Positions 8,981-16,447 of a stretch of DNA of 64,000 bases are shown here, piece after piece. The stretch's first letter is position 1, and each line of letters opens with the position of its first letter. The notes below the pieces were generated by a model. The model worked only from the letters and a program-made list of their open reading frames with translations. It was not told where the DNA came from and did no database searches. The stretch comes from an uncultured Chryseobacterium sp. (GTDB lineage: Bacteria > Bacteroidota > Bacteroidia > Flavobacteriales > Weeksellaceae): NCBI GenBank assembly GCA_913777465.1, contig CAJYRQ010000037.1, positions 62,001 through 126,000 of the forward strand, written 5' to 3'. Made by a program: the position numbers and the translations under genes.

Positions 8981-10435
8981 ATGTCAATTAATATGTATAA
9001 GGGATACAGCTTAAGGAACCGTGTTTTTTTCGGCTTTCTTCTGGTGTGCCTTTTAAGTGTTGTAGCTTCTTCGCTGGTCCCGTACTTTGTTTTGCGGAAT
9101 AATTCTGAAAAGCAGAGCGAAATCGATATGCAGAATAAAACCGGTGCCGTTATGAGGTTTCTGGATTATGCCGTGAGCATGAAGCATACCGAAACCCAGG
9201 ATATTCCTGAACTTCTGGATAACAAAATCTATGAAATTGCCGATATCAACCAGCATCCTGTCGTATTATATGACCTGAAAGGGAACTATCTGGTCTCAAG
9301 CGTCGAAGGGAATGCTTCTTACCGCAAGCCAATTCCCATCAGTATTGTCAATAAGATTCTTGCTACCAAGGCTCGGGTGGATATCAAAGACTACGATGCT
9401 TCTAAAGATGCTGTTCTCACTTCATCCTATCTGCTGCTGAGAAACAATGATTTTGAGCCAATCGCTATCGTCTATATCCCTTTGTACCATAACGAAGGTT
9501 CTTATCTCGATGTTCTTAATACTTATTTAAAATACATCGTACTGATTGATGTACTGCTGATTCTTTTCAGCGTGTGGTTCAGTTGGGTAATGTCAAATAA
9601 CCTGGCTAAAAATATTACCAAATTCTCGGATATGATCACGCGAATCACTTTATTTGAAAATGACATGCGTCCGATCCGTTATTATAAAAATGATGAGCTG
9701 AATGCATTGGCGAGGGCTTATAACCGGATGATCCTTCAGATTCAGGATCAGAAAGAGAGGCTCCGCTTTAAAGCGTCAGAAGAAGCCTGGAGAGAGATGG
9801 CCAAGCAGGTGGCACATGAGGTGAAAAATCCTCTGACACCGATGAAACTTACCATCCAGAATTTTGAAAGGAAATTTGATCCTGAGGATCCGAACATCCG
9901 CGAGCGCGTAAAACAGATGAGTAAAACCATGGTGGATCAGATCGACCTGATTGCGACGGTTGCCTCCGCTTTCTCTGAATTTGCCAAGCTTCCTGAAAAG
10001 AACAATGAGACCATCAATCTGAACGCTGAAGTAGAAAATATTCTCCGGGTTTTCAATGATGAAAATGTTTTTATGCATGCCAATAAAAGCAACATCATGA
10101 TCAATATGGACAAGATTTACCTGTCCAGGATCATTACCAATCTCGTGACCAATGCCAAGCAGGCGGAAAGTGAAGAACGGAAACTGATTGTTAATGTTGA
10201 TATAGAACAGCATCAGCGGAGGGTAATGATCTCGGTGCAGGATAACGGCGTGGGCATTCCCGAAAATATTTACGAAAGGATTTTTGAACCTAATTTTACT
10301 TCCAAAAACAGCGGGATGGGCCTTGGCCTTTCCATGGTACGCAAAATGGTAGAAGACTATAAAGGCGAAATTACCGTGAAGTCCGAAGTAGGGAAGGGCA
10401 CAACATTTACCATCACTTTACCCACCAATTTGTAG
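8981..10435 (+). CDS. NtrY-like membrane sensor histidine kinase
   Basis: 484 residues. A first membrane helix (about 15-35), a periplasmic sensing region of about 150 residues, a second helix (about 185-205), a HAMP-like linker, then a kinase core. The phosphorylated His is in WREMAKQVAHEVKNPLTPMK near residue 280, an H-box of the NtrY/HPK4 type; N-box NLVTNAKQA near 390, and G-boxes DNGVGIP and GMGLGLSMV follow. No response regulator gene is adjacent. Its stop codon overlaps the GTG start of the next gene by one base. Confidence 0.88.
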   Translation: MSINMYKGYSLRNRVFFGFLLVCLLSVVASSLVPYFVLRNNSEKQSEIDMQNKTGAVMRFLDYAVSMKHTETQDIPELLDNKIYEIADINQHPVVLYDLKGNYLVSSVEGNASYRKPIPISIVNKILATKARVDIKDYDASKDAVLTSSYLLLRNNDFEPIAIVYIPLYHNEGSYLDVLNTYLKYIVLIDVLLILFSVWFSWVMSNNLAKNITKFSDMITRITLFENDMRPIRYYKNDELNALARAYNRMILQIQDQKERLRFKASEEAWREMAKQVAHEVKNPLTPMKLTIQNFERKFDPEDPNIRERVKQMSKTMVDQIDLIATVASAFSEFAKLPEKNNETINLNAEVENILRVFNDENVFMHANKSNIMINMDKIYLSRIITNLVTNAKQAESEERKLIVNVDIEQHQRRVMISVQDNGVGIPENIYERIFEPNFTSKNSGMGLGLSMVRKMVEDYKGEITVKSEVGKGTTFTITLPTNL

Positions 10436-11130
10436 TGAAACCTTTTACGTTCAGGCAATTTGAAATCCAACAATCGAAAGATGTTTTCCGGGTAGGCACG
10501 GACGGCGTTTTGCTGGGTGCTTCAGCTTCGGTATCCCATGCTTCAAAAGTATTGGAAGTGGGAACCGGGACCGGGCTGATCTCCCTGATGCTGGCCCAGC
10601 GAAATCCACAGGCTGAATTTTTAGGAATTGATATTAATAAAGAAGCGGCACAACTGACCCGGCTTAATTTTCAAAACTCACCTTTTGCATCACGGCTGAA
10701 TAACATCCATCAGGATTTTAAATCTTTCAATACCAATGAAAAATTTGATCTGGTGGTTTCCAATCCCCCGTATTTTGAAGCCTCAAACTCGGAAAAAGAT
10801 AAAATTGCCAGACAAACGGTAGAACTGAATTTTCTGCAGTTGATTTCAAAATCTGCAAATCTGCTTTCTGAAGATGGAGTTTTGTCGGTTATCATTCCTG
10901 TAGAGGCAGGAGAGGTCTTTATTAAGACAGCTAAATCGCATAAATTAATACTGATACGGAAAATTAATATCAAGGGCATCGAAACGGCAAATGTTAAAAG
11001 GCTGATCCTTGAATTCTCTTTATCCCAACAACCCTTTTCGGAATCAGAATTTATTATAGAAAAAAGTCCGAGACAATACTCGGACCTATATCTTGAACTC
11101 ACTAAAGAGTTTCATGTATTTAAAAAATAA
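10435..11130 (+). CDS. trmN6: tRNA1(Val) adenine(37)-N6-methyltransferase
   Basis: 231 residues, GTG start sharing one base with the kinase stop. It has the SAM-binding motif VLEVGTGTGLISLMLAQR near residue 40 and the N6-adenine methylase motif VVSNPPYFEA near 105. The start FTFRQFEIQQSKDVFRVGTDGVLLGA is typical of the YfiC/TrmN6 family, which methylates A37 of tRNA1(Val). The assignment to this exact substrate follows from the family, not from direct evidence here. Confidence 0.9.
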   Translation: MKPFTFRQFEIQQSKDVFRVGTDGVLLGASASVSHASKVLEVGTGTGLISLMLAQRNPQAEFLGIDINKEAAQLTRLNFQNSPFASRLNNIHQDFKSFNTNEKFDLVVSNPPYFEASNSEKDKIARQTVELNFLQLISKSANLLSEDGVLSVIIPVEAGEVFIKTAKSHKLILIRKINIKGIETANVKRLILEFSLSQQPFSESEFIIEKSPRQYSDLYLELTKEFHVFKK

Positions 11131-11140
11131 AACCTCCTTT

Positions 11141-11851
11141 TTATTCAAACAATTCGGCCGTATCCAGTACGGAAACTTTTCCGTCTTCACAACGGATGGC
11201 CTCTCCTGGGAAATTCTGGATCATGTGGTAATCGTGGGTTGCCATTACTACCGCTGCTCCGTTTTCCAGAGCTACCTGCTTAAGCAGCGTCATGATTTCA
11301 TTGGAAGTTTCAGGGTCAAGGTTTCCGGTAGGCTCATCAGCCAGGATAAGATCCGGGTGGTTCAGCAAAGCCCTTGCGATGGCGATACGCTGCTGTTCTC
11401 CTCCTGAAAGCTCGTGCGGCATCTTATGTTTCTTGCTCTTCATATTTACACTGGCCAGAACTTCATTGATGCGCTCTTCTATTTTTTCCTTGTCGTTCCA
11501 TCCTGTAGCCTCAAGAACAAACCTCAGGTTCTTTTCAACCGTCCTGTCGGAAAGCAGCTGGAAATCCTGGAAAACAATTCCTAATTTTCTTCTCAGGTTC
11601 GGAACTTCGGAAGCTCTAAGTTTAGCAAGATCAAAACCCACAACCGCACCGTGTCCTGAAGCCAAAGGGATATGCCCATATAACGTCTTTAATAAAGAAC
11701 TCTTCCCGGAACCTGTCTTTCCGATCAGGTAGCAGAATCTTCCTTTTTTGATATTCAGGTTAACATCCGAAAGAACCGTGAAATTTTTCTGGGCAATCTT
11801 CGCGTGCTGTAAGCTGATGATGTTGTCTCCGGCGATATGGGTATGTGGCAT
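11141..11851 (-). CDS. ftsE: Cell division ATP-binding protein FtsE
   Basis: 236 residues, an ABC ATPase with Walker A GKTGSGKSS (44-52), Q-loop VFQDFQLL near 93, signature LSGGEQQR near 147, Walker B LILADEPTG, and an H-loop ATHDYHM near 200. Length and sequence match FtsE, the partner of FtsX in the divisome that controls periplasmic amidases. In this window ftsX is not next to it, as is common in Bacteroidota, so the name rests on sequence resemblance. Convergent with trmN6, 10 nt apart, without a visible terminator between. Confidence 0.85.
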   Translation of the reverse strand: MPHTHIAGDNIISLQHAKIAQKNFTVLSDVNLNIKKGRFCYLIGKTGSGKSSLLKTLYGHIPLASGHGAVVGFDLAKLRASEVPNLRRKLGIVFQDFQLLSDRTVEKNLRFVLEATGWNDKEKIEERINEVLASVNMKSKKHKMPHELSGGEQQRIAIARALLNHPDLILADEPTGNLDPETSNEIMTLLKQVALENGAAVVMATHDYHMIQNFPGEAIRCEDGKVSVLDTAELFE

Positions 11852-11953
11852 AATTCAGTTTTAAAAGTACTTTTCTAAAATATTTTTCAGATTTTAAAAA
11901 TAGGAAAAAGAAGACGTAAGAACCTAAATTTTAGGAAATTTTAACAACAAAAA

Positions 11954-11980
11954 ATGCCTGAAAAAGTTCTTTTCAAGCAT
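11954..11980 (-). terminator. Terminator of rpmH
   Basis: An 11-bp stem (ATGCTTGAAAA / TTTTCAGGCAT in the RNA sense, one U-G pair) followed on the minus strand by a run of six T. Confidence 0.8.
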
Positions 11981-12004
11981 GATTTGTATATGATAATAAA
12001 AAGA

Positions 12005-12163
12005 TTATCTCTTAGCGCGTGCTGCACTTACAGTTAAACTCTTTCTGCCTTTAGCTCTTCTCGCAGCCAAAACTCTTCTTCCATTTGGCGTAGACATTCT
12101 TTCTCTGAAACCGTGTTTGTTTCTTCTTTTTCTTTCTGATGGCTGGAATGTTCTTTTACTCAT
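12005..12163 (-). CDS. rpmH: 50S ribosomal protein L34
   Basis: 52 codons, read from ATG at 12163 to TAA at 12005. [19 protein letters not shown] and the later [20 protein letters not shown] are the near-invariant L34 sequence. It is a very basic large-subunit protein. In many bacteria it lies by dnaA and rnpA, but here it stands alone between ftsE and a DHH phosphoesterase, with its own promoter and terminator. Confidence 0.98.
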   Translation of the reverse strand: MSKRTFQPSERKRRNKHGFRERMSTPNGRRVLAARRAKGRKSLTVSAARAKR

Positions 12164-12206
12164 TACTTTATGTTTAAATCGTAATTATCTATTAATTTTC
12201 AGGTTG

Positions 12207-12236
12207 CAAAGATATGGAATTTTTTAAAAGTTGCAA
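12207..12236 (-). promoter_or_regulatory. Promoter of rpmH
   Basis: On the minus strand TTG (12236-12234), 19 bp spacer, TATCTTTG (12214-12207), giving a leader of about 40 nt. Among the best matches to the Bacteroidota pattern in the window. Confidence 0.85.
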
Positions 12237-12356
12237 ACTTTCACAATATTTTTTTATAAATCTTCGTCTGTTTTTTCAGGGATCTTTTGTGAAGCCCGAT
12301 CATGAAACGATTTTCCCCATCATCAAAAATAATCGCCGGGATTTATTTAAAAGCTC

Positions 12357-12364
12357 TATCTTTG
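12357..12364 (+). promoter_or_regulatory. -7 box of the DHH phosphoesterase gene
   Basis: TATCTTTG 30 bases before the ATG at 12394. No TTG at the normal distance. It argues against the long frame that starts at 12214. Confidence 0.55.
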
Positions 12365-12393
12365 GAGACTCAAATTTAAAGAAAATAAACATC

Positions 12394-13404
12394 ATGATGT
12401 TTACACCGGCAGAACTTTTAGAAATTAACACATTACTTACTCCAGAAAATAAAATCGTAATCCTTACCCACTACAATCCGGATGGGGATGCGATCGGTTC
12501 CAGCCTTGGTCTTAAACATTATCTAAGTGCCAAAGGAATTTCTGCAGAGGTAATTGTCCCCAATGATTTTCCGAAGTTCCTGAAATGGATGCCGGAAGCC
12601 AAAAGGGTACTGATTGCCGATTATAAAAGAAAGTTTGCTTTCGAACTTATTAATGAAGCGGATGTTATTTTCTGTCTGGATTTTAATGCGCCTTCAAGAA
12701 TCGGTATCCTGGGAGACTGGCTGACAAATGCGAGAGGAAAAAAGATCCTGATCGACCATCACCAGCAGCCTGAAAAATTTGATTTTGTCTATTCCGATAC
12801 GGTTATTCCGGCCACCTGCCAGATGGTGTACCATTTTATCGAAGCAATGGATGACGAAAAACTGGTGAATAAGGATATCGCCGAATGCCTTTATACCGGA
12901 ATCATGACCGATACCGGAGGGTTCCGTTTCCGCTCTACCAGTGCGGCCACCCATCGGATCATTGCCAATTTAATTGAGCACGGTGCCGATCCTGCCCTGA
13001 TTACTTCAAACACCTGGGATACGAATACGGTTGCGCGTCTCCTGCTTCTCGCCTTGATTCTGGGAAGAATTGAAGTGGCAAAAGACGGTAAAGTAGCCAT
13101 CCTGTACCTTACAAGGGAAGAGCTGAAAGAATACGGTTTCCAGAAAGGGGATACGGAAGGTTTTGTAAACTACGGACTGAGCATTCTCGGCGTGAAAATG
13201 GCAGCTTTCTTTATGGAAGACCTCTATGAAGATTTCATTAAAATTTCTTTCAGAAGTAAAGATGACATGGACGTAAACCAGTTTTCAAGAAAATATTTCA
13301 ACGGGGGAGGGCACATCAACGCAGCCGGCGGAAAGTCCAATGAATCTTTATCAGGAACCATTGAAACCTTTAAAAAGAGAATAGAAGCGGAAGAAAATCT
13401 GTAA
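12394..13404 (+). CDS. DHH/DHHA1 phosphoesterase, NrnA-like
   Basis: 336 residues from ATG 12394 (or 335 from 12397). The DHH domain has THYNPDGDAIGSS near residue 27 (metal-binding DxD), a second Asp in FCLDFNAPSRIG, and the name-giving DHHQQP near 125; the C-terminal DHHA1 domain ends with GGGHINAAGG. NrnA enzymes degrade short RNA oligonucleotides and dephosphorylate 3'-phosphoadenosine 5'-phosphate. A longer frame from 12214 is rejected because its first 60 residues overlap the rpmH promoter and precede a -7 box. Confidence 0.92.
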   Translation: MMFTPAELLEINTLLTPENKIVILTHYNPDGDAIGSSLGLKHYLSAKGISAEVIVPNDFPKFLKWMPEAKRVLIADYKRKFAFELINEADVIFCLDFNAPSRIGILGDWLTNARGKKILIDHHQQPEKFDFVYSDTVIPATCQMVYHFIEAMDDEKLVNKDIAECLYTGIMTDTGGFRFRSTSAATHRIIANLIEHGADPALITSNTWDTNTVARLLLLALILGRIEVAKDGKVAILYLTREELKEYGFQKGDTEGFVNYGLSILGVKMAAFFMEDLYEDFIKISFRSKDDMDVNQFSRKYFNGGGHINAAGGKSNESLSGTIETFKKRIEAEENL

Positions 13405-13514
13405 GCTGATAAAATAACTTATATTCGAATAGAAACCGGAAAGCAGGAAAAGGGAAATTCCGTTATGCTATTAACCGAACTAACTTCCTGCATCTGGCAT
13501 CCATCTTCAGCCTG

Positions 13515-14318
13515 TTAAGCTTTGCCAAATCTTGAATATCCTTTGTCTTCAAGTTCTTTGCAGGTGTATTCATACACTTCCTGAAACATTGTGTCCAGAA
13601 ATTTTTTATTGAACAGGCTGAACTTTGTCATTTTCGGGGGATCTAAAAAAATATCACAGGATTTTGCTTTGGAGTAAACCGATTTGGCAATTGCCAGGTG
13701 CAGGATGCGGTCAAATTCCTTCATCAGGCTCATGTTTTCCAGACTGTCATAACTGATGGAATTCACATGGGAACCGATCAGGAAATCACATTTGTCCATA
13801 ATCGGCTCGATCGGCAGATTATCCAGGACTCCGCCGTCGACATATATTTTTTCACCGATTTTTACCGGAGGCAGGATAAACGGAACACTGGATGAGGCCA
13901 GTAACGGGGCAAACAATTCACCTTCCGAAAAGAAATCAACAATACCATGCGTCATTTCCGTCGCCGCTATGTAAACCGGGATTTTCAGGACATTAAAATT
14001 ATCCTCCGGAAAATAATCCGTAAACAGCTTCATGATAAACCTGGAGCTGAAAATTCCGTTCTTGGAAAGTTTGAGGTAAGACCTGGAAAAGAAAGTCGTC
14101 TGCTTTACAATGTCCATCATTTCTTCCGGGGTTTTTCCTAAAGAATAGAAGGCTCCGACAATAGAACCGGCGCTGGTTCCCGAAATAATATCAGGCTTCA
14201 GGTAGTATTCTTCCAGAGCTTTCAAAACGGCGATATGGGCGATTCCCCGCATGCCTCCGCCAGAGAGTGTAAGTCCGATCACGGGTTTCTTTTTTTTGAA
14301 AGACAGGAAATCGAACAT
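13515..14318 (-). CDS. Patatin-like phospholipase
   Basis: 267 residues from the ATG at 14318. It carries the oxyanion-hole motif SGGGMRG (19-25), the nucleophile elbow GTSAGS with Ser49, and the DGG motif (VDGGVLDNLP near 160) with the catalytic Asp, so the Ser-Asp dyad is complete. Patatins hydrolyse acyl esters of phospholipids. There is no signal peptide or outer-membrane barrel, so it is likely cytoplasmic, related to the E. coli RssA group. It starts 1 nt after the stop of the hydrolase gene and is last of a three-gene operon. Confidence 0.92.
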   Translation of the reverse strand: MFDFLSFKKKKPVIGLTLSGGGMRGIAHIAVLKALEEYYLKPDIISGTSAGSIVGAFYSLGKTPEEMMDIVKQTTFFSRSYLKLSKNGIFSSRFIMKLFTDYFPEDNFNVLKIPVYIAATEMTHGIVDFFSEGELFAPLLASSSVPFILPPVKIGEKIYVDGGVLDNLPIEPIMDKCDFLIGSHVNSISYDSLENMSLMKEFDRILHLAIAKSVYSKAKSCDIFLDPPKMTKFSLFNKKFLDTMFQEVYEYTCKELEDKGYSRFGKA

Positions 14319-14319
14319 A

Positions 14320-15102
14320 TCAGAACACCAGATGTTTTGGCAGGTTGTGGAGAAGTTCCGTATTGATAATGGCTGCGCAAATGGCCGGTTTTTCCCAATG
14401 CCCATTGTGCCCGCAGTCGAGAACATAGGATTTGATGTTGGTACGGTCGGGAAGGCCTTTAATGAGGGCTTCGGTTTTTACCGCATTGTCGTGTTTTCCG
14501 GCAAGCACCAGGATTTTGGCATCCAGATTTTCCAGGATATGCTTTTTATCCGTTCTTTCCACCATCCCTTTTACGGAAGCAAGAGCACCCAGATTATTGG
14601 TGGAAAGAGCAACTTCAAGCGCGGTTTCTATTTTCCCTTCCAGAATATCCCTTTCGTTAGGGTTAAACAGATTAGGAATACCGGCTCTGGCATAATGGGC
14701 AAAGGCATCTTTGATGATGCGGTAGCTTTTGATGCGCTGTTCCTTCTTTTCAGCATCATCCGGAAAATAGGTGGAGAAAAACAGCGTGAGACTTTTTAGC
14801 GCCTCCGGATATTTTTCAGCAAAAGCCAGGGAAACATATCCCCCCATGGAATGTCCAAGCAAATGAACTTTATTTAAATTTTGATTGTCAAGGACTTTTT
14901 TAACTTCTTCCGCCATCAGTTTCATGGTCTGTACTTCGGCGATGATTTCCGACTGTCCGTGGCCGGGAAGATCGATCTTTACCAATGAAAAGTCCTTGGA
15001 AAGATGAGCTTCCAGGTCGCTCCAGATCGAAAGGTTCTCCATGAAGCCATGCAGCAGGATCAAAATCTCCTTTCCGTTTCCTTTTCTCTCGAAGTTCAGC
15101 AT
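14320..15102 (-). CDS. Alpha/beta hydrolase
   Basis: 260 residues. Typical alpha/beta fold: oxyanion segment LLHGFMENLSIW (17-28), nucleophile elbow GHSMGG with Ser85, an Asp in LAGKHDNAV near 213, and the catalytic His in DCGHNGHWEKP near 242. These look like MenH/BioH-type esterases, but the substrate cannot be told. Middle gene of lipoprotein-hydrolase-patatin, with 9 nt and 1 nt gaps; the pairing with a patatin suggests lipid or ester turnover. Confidence 0.88.
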   Translation of the reverse strand: MLNFERKGNGKEILILLHGFMENLSIWSDLEAHLSKDFSLVKIDLPGHGQSEIIAEVQTMKLMAEEVKKVLDNQNLNKVHLLGHSMGGYVSLAFAEKYPEALKSLTLFFSTYFPDDAEKKEQRIKSYRIIKDAFAHYARAGIPNLFNPNERDILEGKIETALEVALSTNNLGALASVKGMVERTDKKHILENLDAKILVLAGKHDNAVKTEALIKGLPDRTNIKSYVLDCGHNGHWEKPAICAAIINTELLHNLPKHLVF

Positions 15103-15111
15103 AATCGGCAG

Positions 15112-15621
15112 TTAAAAGTGAATATCAATATGATCAACAAATCCCGAACCATTTACCATGTCCTGCAGCCTGAATGTTTTTCCGCCGTCTTTGGACATGA
15201 AAGTCTTGGTCCCTTTCCTTGTATATGGCTTTCCGTTGTCATTTCCGGAAATGCTTTGCGTGATTTCTCCTGTAAAATTCATGTGCTTATCGGAAACTGC
15301 AGCCATAAAACCTTTTATTTGAAGCGAATTTTTTCCTGATTTGATGGTTCCGGAAACATTATAATGATCTGCTTCTCCATCAATTTTTTTAAATTCTATG
15401 GTTCCTGCAGAATTGATCTGGCTGTGGCTAAGCTTGTGGCTTCCGCTGAAATCCTTAAAATGGTTTTTAGACCGGATGCTGTCATTGATCTTCGTTCTCG
15501 CAGCATTGATGGAATCTACTATTTTCGTGCTGTCTACTTTATCCGAAGCAGGAGTGGCTTCTTTTTTAGAACATGAAACAAGTACGGCTGAAACAGCAAT
15601 TGCGGTTAAAAAGTTTTTCAT
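15112..15621 (-). CDS. Lipoprotein of unknown function
   Basis: 169 residues. Signal MKNFLTAIAVSAVLVSC with lipobox LVSC, then a short charged linker. The rest is beta-rich (HKLSHSQINSAGTIEFKKI, LQIKGFMAAVS) and recalls small periplasmic beta-sandwich or lipocalin-like lipoproteins, but no family was recognised. First gene of the hydrolase-patatin operon; a -7 box lies at 15638-15645. Confidence 0.75.
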   Translation of the reverse strand: MKNFLTAIAVSAVLVSCSKKEATPASDKVDSTKIVDSINAARTKINDSIRSKNHFKDFSGSHKLSHSQINSAGTIEFKKIDGEADHYNVSGTIKSGKNSLQIKGFMAAVSDKHMNFTGEITQSISGNDNGKPYTRKGTKTFMSKDGGKTFRLQDMVNGSGFVDHIDIHF

Positions 15622-15637
15622 TCAGTAAAATTATATT

Positions 15638-15645
15638 CAAAAATA
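15638..15645 (-). promoter_or_regulatory. -7 box of the lipoprotein-hydrolase-patatin operon
   Basis: TATTTTTG on the minus strand, 16 nt before the ATG at 15621 and just after the exbD terminator. No matching TTG. Confidence 0.5.
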
Positions 15646-15653
15646 AATAAAAA

Positions 15654-15676
15654 AAGAGCATTCTGAAAATGCTCTT
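15654..15676 (-). terminator. Terminator of the orphan exbD
   Basis: 9-bp perfect stem AAGAGCATT / AATGCTCTT with 5-nt loop, followed on the minus strand by a run of T. Confidence 0.85.
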
Positions 15677-15682
15677 CCTGTT

Positions 15683-16201
15683 TTATCGGGTTAATTCTTT
15701 GTAAACTTCCTTTTCCCGCGGTTTAATATCGGTGACGCCGTATCTTTCTTTCTTTGAAATCGCGATATTGTCCAGGACATCAACGAAGTTTTTATAATTG
15801 GCATCGTCGGTCGGTTCGATAATGATCGTAAAATTTTCCTTCTTAGGCGCTTTGTTATAAGCTTCGGAAATAATTTTGGTGATATTCAGCCCATTGAAAT
15901 CCGTTTCTTTCAGATTGTTTTTGTTTAGATCTTCCTGGGATTGCTGATGATAGAATACCCTGTTGTCTTTACCGAGAATAAAAGTAACCTGATTTCTGAC
16001 GTCTACTACATTGCCGGGATTGTGCGGCCCTTTCGCCGGTAATCCGAGATCCATCACGTTCGGTTTCGTAAAGTTCGTGGTAAACATGAAGAAAGTGATC
16101 AATAAAAACCCCAGATCGACCATCGGGGTCATGTCTACGCGGATCAGTTTTTTTCTCTGCTTGCTGTCGCCCTGTTTTTCCTGTGCAATTACTTCTGCCA
16201 T
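15683..16201 (-). CDS. ExbD/TolR-type proton channel subunit, without ExbB partner
   Basis: 172 residues. One membrane helix about residues 25-45 with the proton-carrying Asp of this family in VDMTPMVDLGFLLITFFMF, then a periplasmic domain. The N-terminal half is nearly the same as the ExbD at 32255-32830 (shared DMTPMVDLGFLLITFFMFTT and KPNVMDLGLPAK), so the two are paralogues. ExbD works with ExbB and TonB to power outer-membrane transport. This copy is alone, with its own terminator and 14-16 kb from the full cluster, and may share that ExbB. Confidence 0.9.
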   Translation of the reverse strand: MAEVIAQEKQGDSKQRKKLIRVDMTPMVDLGFLLITFFMFTTNFTKPNVMDLGLPAKGPHNPGNVVDVRNQVTFILGKDNRVFYHQQSQEDLNKNNLKETDFNGLNITKIISEAYNKAPKKENFTIIIEPTDDANYKNFVDVLDNIAISKKERYGVTDIKPREKEVYKELTR

Positions 16202-16397
16202 AATTATTAGTTTTTAAATGTTAAACGGTTTTTAATAAAAGTATTAAATACTTATTTTTATAACGGAATAAATACAAAATTCGTACCTGTAGAATATAAT
16301 TTATATTAAATATTTAATTGATTTTATTTTTTATGTTAAATGTATTATCTATCAGCAAAATAAAAATCCTGTTTGATGAATAGTATTCACATGAAAC

Positions 16398-16427
16398 AAA
16401 AACTCACGCCTTTCAGCATGAGTTTTT
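16398..16427 (-). terminator. Terminator of the tilS-dsbD operon
   Basis: 9-bp stem AAAAACTCA / TGAGTTTTT after the dsbD stop, T-rich on the minus-strand side. Confidence 0.8.
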
Positions 16428-16447
16428 AAAAATATATTGAAAATTTT

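Noticed and set aside
12214..12393. N-terminal extension of the DHH phosphoesterase frame
   Set aside because: It covers the rpmH promoter and precedes a -7 box at 12357; family members start at about 12394.
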